The notes under the pieces are model-generated. The model had not been told where the DNA came from, made no database searches, and saw only the letters and a list, made by a program, of their open reading frames with translations. Positions 47,607 through 59,002 of a DNA stretch of 64,000 nt are shown piece by piece; the first letter of the stretch is position 1; every line of letters starts with the position of its first letter. Source of the stretch: Isoetes taiwanensis. Taxonomy: Eukaryota > Streptophyta > Lycopodiopsida > Isoetales > Isoetaceae. The stretch lies in the NCBI GenBank assembly GCA_021234155.1, contig JAJEKV010000011.1, positions 19,048,677-19,112,676 of the forward strand, written 5' to 3'. The position numbers were made by a program, and so were the translations under genes.

Positions 47607-50150
47607 AATAGATATGTGCAAAAACATACCCAATAGAAAACCCTCTAATGATCAAGTTAAAAACCACGCAAATGCACCCATAAGTTAAATGCTCGCGCAT
47701 CCTCCTAAAGAAATTTCAAACCAACTGAAGGACACACATTAGAACAACCTAAGAGGAAAACACTTTCATAAGGAACTTAAGACCATGCAAAAAATGCCGG
47801 AAAAGTTAGGAATAAATGACGAGCCGCAGCTGCCAAAACCCCGCCGCGACGAGCCGAATGTGTACCATATTGGGATGGATCCAAGTCGATAGCGAGAAGA
47901 CAATCCCTCCCCAAACGCGGGCAGTCGGATAGGCTAGGAGAGGAGCGAAAAAGAGAGCCGCCGGAGGATCGAAGAGATGATAAGAACCAGTGGAAATCAG
48001 CCGTGGAAGGATAGTGACGGGGCATGCGAGCGATGGCAAGTGAGCTAAGGAAATCGGATGACCGCCATGGAATAATTTAAGGGCTAAACTTAGCTATTTG
48101 GCGATTTTTTAGCACATTTTCAAAAAAAATTTGGCTAAAGTAAATGGAAAAAACTGGGAAAAAAATTATAATTTTAGCTTAACTTTTTTCGGGACTGCGC
48201 CAACCCTGGAACTCTTTAGCCAAATGCTAGAAAGAGAGTGAAATTTTGTATTGTTTAGCTAAACCATAGAAACTTTTGGAATGAATTTCGAGCTAGTTTA
48301 CATAACATCATTCTTGTTTATATGAAATATATGGTTAGTAGTTTAGTTTCTAGCATTATGAATTAATTTGAGTCCTAGACTTTTCTAATTAGCATTGTTT
48401 TAGAATGTTTTCACAAAAAAAAAAATGACTAAAATAAGTGGAATATATTGAAAAAAAAAGTATAGTAATCTGGCTTAATCTTTTCTGTTGGCCACACCAT
48501 AGAAATTTTTGGGATGATGTTTGGGTTAGTTTAGCTAAACGCTAGAAAGTATGAGAGGAAAAATATGTACAATTTAGCTAAACCACAGAAAGTTTTGGGA
48601 TTAATATTGAGCAAGTTTAGCTAAAGTCATTTTGGCTAATAAGAAATATGCGATTAGTAATTTATTCCCTGATGACCGCGGGCAAGTTGGTTTCGTTTAG
48701 AAGGGCGAATAAAAACATCAACGCGAGACAATGAAAAAGAAAGACAACGCCCACGCGTAGAGGCAGAATAGAGCCATAGAAGCCGTGAGGGTGGAGGGGG
48801 CGCGGAAGAAAAACCGAAAGGGAAAATAAAGAAGGAATAAGGGGACCTCCTGGGGGGTAAATAAGCGAGAGGTAGCTGCCACAAGACAACATAAAACCAC
48901 GTGAAAGTTGACAACAAAAAATATCAAGAGCCACACGACGTCAACACCCGGGAAAAGAGGTCAAACTATAAACCAGATACAGGAAGATGAATATGAAGAG
49001 TGCCAAGGTGAGAGTGGAATGCATGAGGGTAGTAATATGATCAAGGAGCTAACAAGAACAAAGGGTTAGTAAAAAGTGAGTAAGTAGCCCAAGGTTGTAA
49101 GAACAATATTGAAAAGACCAAACTAAGAACATGAAATGTCAACCACAACCAATAACAGAAAAAGCAACGTCTCGAAGCTTACCAGATACAAGACAAACAC
49201 CAGCAGAATGAGCCAGCTCAGAGCAATGTCACGAAGAAAAATGAGGTTGACAGCAAGAAGTCTAAAGCAAAGAGATTCAAAAGGATGTGAAAAAGGGGGG
49301 AACAAGATGAAGAGAGGGAAAATGCTAAGGTCTGGTTCAGAGTAGCATAGGAGAAAGGTGTGGTGATGTCAGAAGACAAATACCATATGCATAAAGCCAT
49401 GAATAAAGGCCCCAATAGGAAAACATACTTTGGCAAACAAGGGACGAGATTGAAGAAGAGAATGTAGACATACTATCACCGAGCAAACGGAAGGTCAAGA
49501 AGGAAACGGAGACTAAAGGTCATTCGGAGCACAACGTAAACGAAAAAATGAGGCGTAACTTCATAAACTATAAGCCCAGCCGCCGCGAAAACCTCCAAGT
49601 GTTAAGTCGGGTCACGAAGCACGTAGCGAGGGTGAGACGAAGAGGAGCGCCAACGACTGTGAACGCGAGAGAACAAGAACGTGCATAATGGTGAAGCGGC
49701 AAGCTGCACAATGACAAGCACTCAAATTGATGTGAGCAATTAGAAATGAGGAAAAATCAACAATTCATGAAAAAGAGAGGATAGCATCACCCGGAGGGTG
49801 GAGAAAAGCATCACCCAGCGGGTGGAAGAAAAAACATGATAAATAGAAATTTGTGTCCAAATATAACTAAATAGCAAATATGATGTATAATGGTAGCACA
49901 ATGCATAATGATAGCGAGCAAAAAATGAAGTCCCCGAAAAAGACAACAAAGTTATGTTTTAAGCCCAAGCATAAATACGAGAAAAGAGGAATGCAAGCCA
50001 ATGAACAAATCAACAAGAAATTAACCACAGACGAGCCCAACGACCAGAGAAAGCGTAAAACACGATCGCCATAATAACAACATGAACAAAGCTATAATCC
50101 CCAAACCCACATCAGATTATATACCGACAGAAAGCAGAAAAGATCGAGTG
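47607..50150 (+). repeat. 1.25-kb duplication, copy B, with two extra segments
   Basis: Same order as copy A but interrupted by a 606-bp hAT-like element (48066-48671) and by an extra segment of about 685 bp (about 48874-49558) with no visible target duplication, which may instead have been deleted from copy A. Confidence 0.85.
48066..48671. mobile_element. Non-autonomous hAT-like element (606 bp) with 8-bp target duplication
   Basis: It is flanked by ATGACCGC on both sides (48058-48065 and 48672-48679). Ends are CATGGAATAATTT and, inverted, CAGGGAATAAATT. The sister copy A has the uninterrupted site atgaccgcgagcaag near 46295. An 8-bp duplication and CAGGG-type ends fit the hAT superfamily. 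The interior is AT-rich, repeats segments such as tttagctaaacca-agaaa, and encodes no transposase. Confidence 0.88.
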
Positions 50151-50159
50151 AACAGGGCA

Positions 50160-53100
50160 AAATAATGGACGAAGCTCCCCATAACCAAAAAATCAAGGAA
50201 AGACTATACAATATGAAAATACTACATGAAGTCTAAACCAACGAGGTGAATAGGCTTCAAAGGATAAATATGGTGCAAAAGAGCTCTCAAATGCAAAACA
50301 TGACAAAGTGCGAAAAACATGGCAAAGAGAAGAATGTCAAAGGTTGAAGGAGTATAAGGAAGTGCCAAACGCAAGATGCAGCGTATCCAGAAAAAGCTAA
50401 ACAGCACATATACAAATGACGGGTAATGATAGGGCCAGAAAATTGAAAACTGAAAAGAACAATTGCCAGAACACAACGCCAAACGACAAGGTGCCAAATA
50501 GGATTCGGTGGCCCCTAGCAAAGAGGGTCATAAGATCTGTGCAAGGATTTGGAATAAGAATATGAGAGCGAGGGGGTAAAGATCGGGTTCAGGTTAGAAG
50601 CGGAGAACAAGAAGAGAACCCCTGGTATCACTCATAAGAACAACCATTAAAAATCAATAGGTGTAAAAGAATGCTACAAAGGGACTTACCATAGTAAATG
50701 TGGGAACAACAACCGTCTACCTGACCCCAACCCAACACATAGAATACTTGGAACACAAGCCATATAGCAACATCTAAAATAACTGAGATGGCAGGCACAA
50801 GTCAAGTCACACTATCTTAAACAACTGGGATGACATACCGAGGTGGAGCACGCATGGGAGAGGGGTCCACCTGAATGGAGGTGGCAAGGACCGAGAGCGC
50901 CCAACAATGGAGAATGCGACAACGAATAATCGTGTTCTAGGTTGAGGTTGGTGCAGAAACAACCTCTAGTAAACTAGGGTAGAACGTGGCTGGGTTACTT
51001 GGGTGGGTACTAAATCAAGCGGAAGGTCAAGAATAAAATTGAGAACATGAATGGTTCATTGTGCAAATAAAAACTAAAAATGAAAAATGTTCAAATGCAG
51101 AATAAAAATGCAAAATTTCGGGTCCATGATATCATATTATCAACATAACAATGGGATGGAGTTCAAAGAAAATAACCACCGGGAAAACAAGAACTAAGCC
51201 ACATAACACCCTAGATAGCAAATGATGATAAGTTGCAAATTTCAATAGACCTCATGACAATGGAGCAAATGCAAAAACAAGTAAATGTCTGTCATACACA
51301 CAACGAGTCCCAACAACATCATGAACAAGGCATAGGTCAAAAAACTACAACATGTACTAGACCAAGGAGGATCTTAATAGCTAGCCGAAGATAGCGCGGG
51401 TCTGAGTAAAAAGGAAGCGCAAATATAGAAAGAGATAAGATGCCAGGTTCGAATGAAGAAGTCGAAACATGTGGGGTCGAAGGGAAATGAGAGGTTATGG
51501 CCAAGAGTCAAGAGGAGATGAAGGTGAGGAGGGCCCAAATTGGGGTGGAATCTAAAGAGATTAGCAAGATAAGAAAGCAAAACCAAATAACACATACAGG
51601 TCGTAAAAGCCACCCATGGTATACTAGTCAAAAATCTTTGCAAAGAAATGCCTCAGAACAATAACTCCTTTAACAAAGACCTAAATATCTGGAGAGGCAA
51701 TATACCTCAACTAGATGAGCAAACACAAATGCATAAAAAATCACGTATACGAATGAACCGAGTTCAACAACACCATGAACAAGGCATAGATCAAAGAGTG
51801 CAAAAAGAGAAAGAAAAGCAATCAAAACTAGGAGGATGAATGCAACAATATCCAAGAAGACCGATCGCAAATATAGAATGCAAGTGCGTATAAGGAAAAT
51901 CATGGCAAGATTAAACTGGCAAATGTAGCATCTTATTGCAAACGATGGCTGAAAAAGCGAGACTAAATATGACTCAACAAAGTTATCACCTCATCGAAAA
52001 TAATGTCGAAAAACGCTATTCCACAATGGATCACGCGCCCTTTATGAAGAATGCATAATATGAAAAAACTATTAAACATGAAAAACCTTCAAAAACGCAT
52101 AAAACTGATAGATAGCTAGGATCAAAAAGAAAAAAGTTAGCTAAGGTAAGGGGAGACGGTTAAGATGGCTACTATTCTTACATGTTCTGTGCTTATGAGT
52201 ATAACCGTTCAAAGGTTGTGAAAATGAGGCACTAAAAATCGTCTGTGTCGATAAAATGCAGAATTCAACCATTGATGGCATAAATCATGCATGGATCGAA
52301 GCATCAAATGCATTATGGATAGAAAAGGGTGAAAAGAAAATGCATTTCAAATTCTAACGTGGTATGCTATGACTACAACTAGGAAAAAGGTGAGCACCTC
52401 TTAAATCGGGGATGCCACCTCTGCTCCACGGGATCTATACCGGCAGGATTACCTTGCGGCCATGTGGCCCTGCCATGTGGGCAGGAGCTTGCAACCAGAG
52501 AAGGACGGCGGCCTGTTACAGGAGGCAGGCCGGAAGCGACTACATGATTGAAATACGGTAGGCAGGTAGAAGCCAAAGGCGAGAGAGGCAGGGAGAACGG
52601 TGGAGAGGCCGGAAGAAGAGGGAATGGAGGAGCTTCCTGTGGCAATCCAAACGGATGGCCCAGACGGCGGTCCAAGGATAGGGGATCTGAGCTAGAACTT
52701 ATCATGCCATGAGCTACAACTGATCATGGTGCATAGGGATCGGAATCCAGATGGTCCTGTACCATAGCTCGGATCTGCATGGCGGAACAGGCCCATGAGT
52801 AGGCTGAACAGATTGTAGATCTCTGAGCCAATCGGATGGCGGTGTGATGCGCTGGATGCTGGATACTGGATGGCGGATCTGCATGGCAGATCTGCGGCCC
52901 TGGAGCTCCTGCCTGGCACCAATGGGCCTAAACCAGAACAGGGAAATCAAGCCGCTCCTTCCGTCCGCCAGAAAAATGACTCCTGCACAAAAATTCTGAG
53001 AAACACAAAGAAGAGACAGAGAATCGCTTCCTGCCCATGCTGCTATCACATGATCCAAAGCAACAAGAGGGGACGGCTGCATCGAATCCTCCTAGCCATC

Positions 53101-53340
53101 GTAACCAATCCTAAATAAGGATATGTCAGGAGCCACCTAGCCATAAAAACCAGACCGATAGGATGAATCATGCATGACTTAGAAAAACTGTGCAAATAAG
53201 AAACAAAAACAATCTGCATAATCCGAGTTCGAATCACTGAGTCCCGACCAAATGCCCACGAAATCTCGCAGTTGAGTGCTCCAAATCGCTTCAAAACATG
53301 TGAAAGCCATATCTGGCAGCCGAATGCTAGAGTCATGGAT
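50160..53340. other. A/G-rich repeat-derived DNA, no gene seen
   Basis: It continues the composition of the block with short broken frames, mostly on the minus strand. None shows a recognised domain. The part from 52400 to 53050 is more GC-rich but still has no recognisable gene. Confidence 0.4.
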
Positions 53341-53344
53341 AAAA

Positions 53345-53613
53345 GGATTAGAAAGGAAGATGGGATCAGGGTAGAGTATGAAGAAAAGGATTGAAAGAGG
53401 AAGATAGAAAGCAACGAGAATAGAAGTAGAAAGGAAGATGGGATCATGGTAGAGTATGAGGAAAAGGATTGAAAGAGGAAGATTGGAAGCAACGAGAAGA
53501 GAAGAAGAGCTGCTGTGAGAAGACGCCGATAACCGGTTCGAAGGAGGAAATGGCCTGATATAGTAGCTCGTCCCTTCCCAGAATGCGATCCGATGGCTCG
53601 GATCGATGCTATT
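53345..53613 (+). repeat. Tandem repeat plus right copy of the 129-bp direct repeat
   Basis: A unit of about 90-100 bp (aaaggaagatgggatca-ggtagagtatga) is repeated at about 53356 and 53430. It runs into 53486-53613, the partner of 44630-44758. Confidence 0.8.
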
Positions 53614-54540
53614 ATCTTCGGATAGCGGTCAAGAAAGAAAAATATATCTTGATAAGGCTATGCGATGCATTGTGCTTTTTTAATCTTGAGGAAAGCCATG
53701 TATTATTTGATTGCTTGTAGATGTGGAGAGGGATCAAGTACCAACCTAAGTTGTCGTTCAAGCTCTTTGCATTGATCATTAAACCATACAATTTGAGGAA
53801 AGCATGGTGTACTTGAACTCGTACTGCATCAAAACATCGCTCGACTCCACTCAAAAGCACTATGCTTATTGATCTAAAGTAGGAAGCTATAAAATTCCTG
53901 ATAGGTCCTCTGTTAGGAGCTGAGCATAAATAGATCTACACCAAAAAAGCAACGCAACGAAACAAAATGCAACACCAAAGGGAACAAAAAAGATGCCTTT
54001 TTGTCCGACACATCATCTGAAACAAATTTTTTTTTCCAAAAATATAGCTTTGCTATGCTTTTTTCTGCCACATTACTTTTCCGAAAATTCTTCTCATTCC
54101 TTTGCCATTGTTTAATGTCTGGAAAAAAACCCATACTAGATTGTAATTATTGCTCGCGGCTCCTAAAATTGAAACGTTTGTGTGCATACAAGGAGATGCT
54201 ATTCCATTTCGTCCATTCATTTGAGAAGTTGTTGTGCCCCAATGGTAACGAGCTCCATCTGTATGGGGCAAGATGATGAATCTGATTTGGATTGACAAGG
54301 AGTTCTATAGAAAGGAACCTTTGTATCTGCTTTTATCTCTGATATCTAGTATGTATGCTTCCATGTGCACTTAGTATTAAGTGCCCGGTGACATACCATT
54401 TTTGCTTGCTATGTATATGAGCTGCTCCTACTTGATAAATTATTATAGTTAGCTATCATACTGTTACTAGACTTTTGTCTTGAAAGATGTTTCTACATTC
54501 GTTTCATTGTTTGTTTCATTTTGTTGCAGAAGCTTAGCAA
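53614..54540. other. No recognisable gene
   Basis: Short frames only. A tttcattttgttgcag stretch at about 54515-54530 looks like an acceptor, but no exon is identified after it. Confidence 0.35.
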
Positions 54541-54550
54541 CACGTTTCGA

Positions 54551-55309
54551 TGCAACCATGGGCATAAACCTTTGCTTGATCATAATCCAATCAAAGTTGA
54601 AGCATAAAAGAAGTGGTTTGACATTGAATCCGTATTGGATGCCAATTTAATATGAAGAAGAAATTACAAAGGCGGCGAAAACACAAAGAAAGCCTAACAA
54701 AAAACACCAGTCATTCCGTATATACTTACGGGTTTTGAGATCATTTCTAGTATTGGACTTAATGCGAACAAATGCTCTACCCTTTGGGCTCTAGATGGAG
54801 CTCCTGATCCTCGTGCCAGAAATTTAGGTTTTCTAGTGGTGGAGGCAAGTGATACTGTCACACTTTTCGGCCTCCCTCTTTCCATCACTAATAGTCTCAA
54901 AGGCCTTTGGTCTCCCTTATTTGACCGCCTTCGAACTTTCTTTATATCTACTTTCCATATGTGTTGGTTGCTCAGAATTATATTTACTATCAAATCCAGG
55001 TCATAATCATGAAGCTCATCTGGGGAGGTGTGGCTAAGGTTGGGTGGATGGAACTATGTAGAGATAAAACAGAAGATGGATTGGAATGTAAGGACCGCTT
55101 CACTCAGGCACAGGCCTTAGCAGCTAAGTTTATATGGCAGCATAAACCTTTGCTTGATCATAATCCAATCGAAGTTGAGGCATACAAGAAGTGGTTTGAC
55201 ATTGAATCCGTATTGGATGCCAATTTAATGTGAAGAAGAAATCACAAAGGCGGCGAAAACACAAAGAAGGCCTAATAAAAAAACATCAGTCATTTCATGA
55301 TATACTTAC
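54551..55309 (+). mobile_element. L1-type LINE remnant, upstream partial copy
   Basis: Block 54551-54729 recurs at 55139-55309, and 54730-55135 matches 56416-56895 with an internal deletion near 54950. The translated plus strand gives LWALDGAPDPRARNLGFLVV and VIIMKLIWGGVAKVGWMELC, the region after the RT core in plant L1-type LINEs. The layout is block, LINE part, block, then the longer LINE copy, so a local duplication has occurred. Confidence 0.75.
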
Positions 55310-55317
55310 TGTCACAT

Positions 55318-55400
55318 TTAAGGGTCTGGACGGGACTCGAACCCACTACCTCTGGAGTGGTAGCCGTGCAGCCTAACCGAAAAGGCCACGATGATTTGGA
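55318..55400 (-). repeat. tRNA-like module 1 of the composite element
   Basis: The minus strand reads GGCCTTTTCGGTTAGGCTGC, then CTCCAGA in a possible anticodon loop position, then a B box GGGTTCGAGTCCC (55332-55344). It has no acceptor stem, so it is not a functional tRNA gene. Copies lie at 55627-55709 (minus) and 55918-56000 (plus). Confidence 0.65.
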
Positions 55401-56252
55401 CGAAACCAAATTACACGCTCCAGACCTGATAGTTAATCGTCACACTATCCTCCCCTCAAGGCCCCCCTCCTTGAAGGCTTGCAACCGAGGGAATTGGGGG
55501 CGGACCGAACTCGATCTGCAAAGGACTGAACACCGAGGAGTGTGACGACCACCATCTAGACCCCCAACCCTATTATGGGTTGCCCACACCACTAGGGCAT
55601 GAGTTGTCCAAATCATACTGTCACATTTAAGGGTCTGGACGGGACTCGAACCCACTACCTCTAGAGTGGTAGCCGTGCAGCCTAACCGAAAAGGCCACGA
55701 TGATTTGGACGAAACCAAATTACACGCTCCAGACCTGATAGTTAATCGTCACACTATCCTCCCCTCAAGGCCCCCCCTCCTTGAAGGCTTGCAACCGGGG
55801 GAATTGGGGGCGGACCGAACTCGATCTGCAAGGGACTGAACACCGAGGAGTGTGACGACCACCATCTGGACCCCCAACCCTATTACGGGTTGCCCACACC
55901 ACTAGGGCATGAGTTGCCCAAATCATCGTGGCCTTTTCGGTTACGCTGCACGGCTACCACTCCAGAGGTAGTGGGTTCGAGTCCCGTCCAGACCCTTAAA
56001 TGTGACAGAACCTACTCGAAAAACAAGGAAAATACGTGGACAATACGCACAAAATACGGAAGAAATACGCCAAGATCGGCAAAGAATGGAGGTGCCTCCT
56101 TATATATCTAGACCAACGGTCAGGATCATGCCACCCCAATGGATGAGATCGCGCCAAGTGTCGCGCATGCATTTAGGTTCTAGGACATTCTAGAACCTTC
56201 TGGAGACAGTCCCACATATGAGGAAGACGTGAAGGAATATCTTCAACAAATA

Positions 56253-56323
56253 TTGGTAGCGCACTTGGCAAGGGTGTGTGACTCGCAACTGGAAGGTTGC
56301 GGGTTCAAACCCTGTCTTGTGCA
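56253..56323 (+). repeat. Second type of tRNA-like module
   Basis: GGTAGCGCACTTGGCAAGG resembles a D-arm/A box and GGGTTCAAACCC (56301-56312) a B box, with CGCAAC/GTTGCG able to pair between them. The acceptor stem is missing, so a SINE-type head or relic is more likely than a tRNA gene. Confidence 0.55.
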
Positions 56324-56415
56324 ACTAACCTTTTGCATCCGTGTGACGACCATCTTTTGTACATAGGAGTATAATGTTCATATGATACGAATATCCGTAT
56401 GGTCGTCACACTTAC

Positions 56416-58200
56416 AGGTTTTGAGATCATTTCTGGTATTAGACTTAATGCGAACAAATGCTATACCCTTTGGGCTCTAGATGGAGCTTCTGATCCTCGT
56501 GCCAGAAATTTAGGTTTTCTAGTGGTGGAGGCAGGTGATATTGTCACACTTTTGGGCCTTTCTCTTTCCATCTCTGATAGTCTCAAAGGCCTTTGGTCTC
56601 CCTTGTTGGACCGCCTTCGAAAGAAAGTTCGCCTATGGTCAGCCAAGGGGCTTGCGGTTTCAGGCAGTCACAGTGGCTAATGCTATCCTGGCTGCCTCTC
56701 ATATCTATTTTCCATCTGTCTTGGTTGCTCAGAATTATGTCTACTATCAAATCCAGGTCATAATCAGGAAGTTCATTTGGGGAGGTGTGGCTAAGATTGG
56801 GTGGATGCAACTCTGTAGAGATAAAAAAGAAGATGGATTAGAATGTAAGGACCCCTTCACTCAGGCATAGGCCTTAGCAGCTAAGTTTATATGGCGGGTT
56901 CTGCAAGAGGACACCTCTCCTGCCCTGAAGTTTGTCAAGTATTGGTTCCAGTTGTGTAAGCTCAAGGGCAAACCTTTGCTCCCTAGGGATGAGTTGGGGG
57001 CGACCTTTAGAGATTTTAAGATTGCTCCAGGTGCTTCTCTAGTGATGAGAAGAATACTCTAGGCTTGGGGGAAGGTTCAAACTCTATGCTTTCCCTCTGA
57101 TTTACATATGGATGCTGGTAAGATTAGTCTTTTTTGGAATGTGAGAATGTGGGGTTTGGGAAACCTTCCGCTGACCTGGTACATCCCAGGATCTTTGGAA
57201 AATGGAAAACTCATGGGATATTCAGATTACATCACCTTTGGGAGTATGACAGATGGATTTCATGGTCCACATTTAAAAGGCGGGTGCCTAATAGGGGAAG
57301 GAGATAGGAAGATCCTAAGGGAGTTAAAAGCAAATGTCTATGGTCTCTCTGGGGTGGAAGGTCTTGAGCAAAGCTGGGTACTGCTTGGGTTCTCCTAGTT
57401 TTGGTGTGTCTGAAATATATCATGCTCTTTGTAATGAAAACCCTTTAAAAGCTAAGCTAACTCTGGGGGTCACCAGTTCTGTAGTTGTTCAACTCCTGTC
57501 TAAATCTTGGAAGCCTATCAATTTTAGAAGGATCCAGTTTTTTCGATGGTTGGCCCTCCAAGGTGGGCTCTCCTCTAAAGGGGTATATCAGTAGATGACT
57601 TATGTCCTCGGGGTTGTCAAGTAAGTGAATCTACTTCGTATATCATTTTTTGTCCTGGGATCCTTGGTTTCTGGTCTTGGGTAACTCCCATCCTTGGACT
57701 TGACCTCCACTATCTCACCTGGCCTGGAATCATCATCTCATCTGATAACTGTCTGATTACAGCCTCTTTGGTGTTTATCTCCCTCTGGGTGAATTGGAAA
57801 CATCGATGTGAGGTTGCCTTATGGGAGGCAAGGAATCTGTATAGATAAGATAAAGAGCTTCTTCAATATGGAATTAGCCCTTATGGCCCTTGCTCATGGG
57901 TTGATGTGGATGATAACTATCTACAAGTAGGGTAATTACCATTTTTGTGTGATGAGGCCCCATGCTGCTTGTGTTAGTGAAAGTGGATCTCTCTGATCTA
58001 TAGTACTCACTCTATGGTGAAGAAGGTGTCTCTCCCTATAGTATCTACTACAATAAAGAAGATGAGCAGACTGTTCCAATAGTACATCTTCACATGTTTA
58101 GCAAGGGGCTCTCTTCTTTTTTGGTCAAATTCTTTTGATCTATCCCCTAAGGGGATCTCTTGTATACTTTTATCATAATCATAATAAAAATTCTTACGCT

Positions 58201-58233
<33 letters not shown>
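56416..58233 (+). mobile_element. L1-type LINE remnant, 3' part with poly(A) tail
   Basis: Broken plus-strand frames give GFEIISGIRLNANKCYTLWA, QVIIRKFIWGGVAKIGWMQL, GNLPLTWYIPGSLENGKLMG and other pieces of the post-RT region of plant LINEs. Several stops and shifts are present. It ends in a 32-base A run (58202-58233), the expected 3' tail. The 5' part with endonuclease and RT catalytic core is absent. Confidence 0.82.
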
Positions 58234-58234
<1 letters not shown>

Positions 58235-58252
58235 ACTAGGAAAACCCAAGAT

Positions 58253-58271
58253 TGACAACGTACATACATAC

Positions 58272-58307
<36 letters not shown>

Positions 58308-58372
58308 TATTTTAACGTCACGCCATTAGGCAGCATCCAACTGGACATGTAACCACACACCACACTACATTA
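58253..58372 (-). mobile_element. SINE 3' end with GATA-type tail (5'-truncated copy)
   Basis: The complement of 58309-58372 matches the last part of the SINE at 13021-13242 (gtccagttggatgctgccta, gacgttaaaatactat). Its tail is a longer microsatellite, about nine GATA units at 58273-58308, next to TACA repeats. The tRNA-like head is missing. Confidence 0.78.
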
Positions 58373-58374
58373 TT

Positions 58375-58995
58375 TTAGTGTTTTAATGAAATTACACTTT
58401 AATATCTTAATGATTATTGGCTTGAGACAAACCAAGGGATTGATTTAAAGCAATCCCATGGTTTCTTTGGTTAAAAAGGGGAGCCAAGCAAGTGACACAA
58501 CACTTTCCACAAGCATTTGTATTTCTAATATGGGGTTGTGACCAATTCCCTTATGCGACATCCTCTAGCTTCTGCGTGATCTTGCTCCGGGACCAATCCA
58601 ATTCGAAAAGCATGTTGATCCCCTTGCATCAAAGACTTGCCCTCCACATCCTATGCCAAAGCTTCATTAGGTGCTAATTGAGCCTGCACAAAACTACATG
58701 GCTCTACATGGGTGCACAAAAATTATGTTTTGGCAGGGGCAATCTTACACCTCTTAGAAAACCTTTCATCAAAAATTTTAATCCACCCCAAGCACCTAGT
58801 TTATCACCCAATTTTTGACAGACGTGGCTTCTTTTTTACATTACGTGGGGCAAGAAGACTACCCAGTTTACGTTACACTTATTAGTGGGAGTTTGAATTT
58901 TTCTTTTTCTGCATGTACAAAACTTGATGAAAGGTTGTAAGAAGATACATCTTCGCATATAAAATGCACAAGCGAATTTGAACTTTGACAATGGC
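58375..58995. other. Downstream flank of the glycerate kinase gene
   Basis: No coding pattern on either strand. It should hold the 3' UTR and polyadenylation region of the minus-strand gene, but no clear AATAAA-type signal was identified. Confidence 0.4.
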
Positions 58996-59002
58996 ATGAC
59001 AG

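Larger units (their letters stand above)
55310..56410. mobile_element. 1101-bp composite insertion with tRNA-like modules and 5-bp target duplication
   Basis: It is flanked by CTTAC (55305-55309 and 56411-56415). The paralogous site at 54725 has a single CTTAC with no insert, so the borders are firm. Termini are TGTCACATTT and GGTCGTCACA, that is TG...CA, and with a 5-bp duplication this fits an LTR-type element. Inside are two direct 309-bp units (55310-55618 and 55619 to about 55924), an inverted 90-bp copy of their start (55918-56007), a fourth tRNA-like segment (56253-56323) and a 69-bp segment with 12-bp perfect inverted ends (56342-56410). No protein is encoded. Confidence 0.85.

Noticed and set aside
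48874-49558. 685-bp extra segment in copy B as a second transposon insertion
   Set aside because: No target duplication or terminal repeat is visible; deletion from copy A explains it equally well.
55318-56323. Possible tRNA genes
   Set aside because: A and B boxes are present but acceptor stems are missing, and the modules repeat inside a mobile element.
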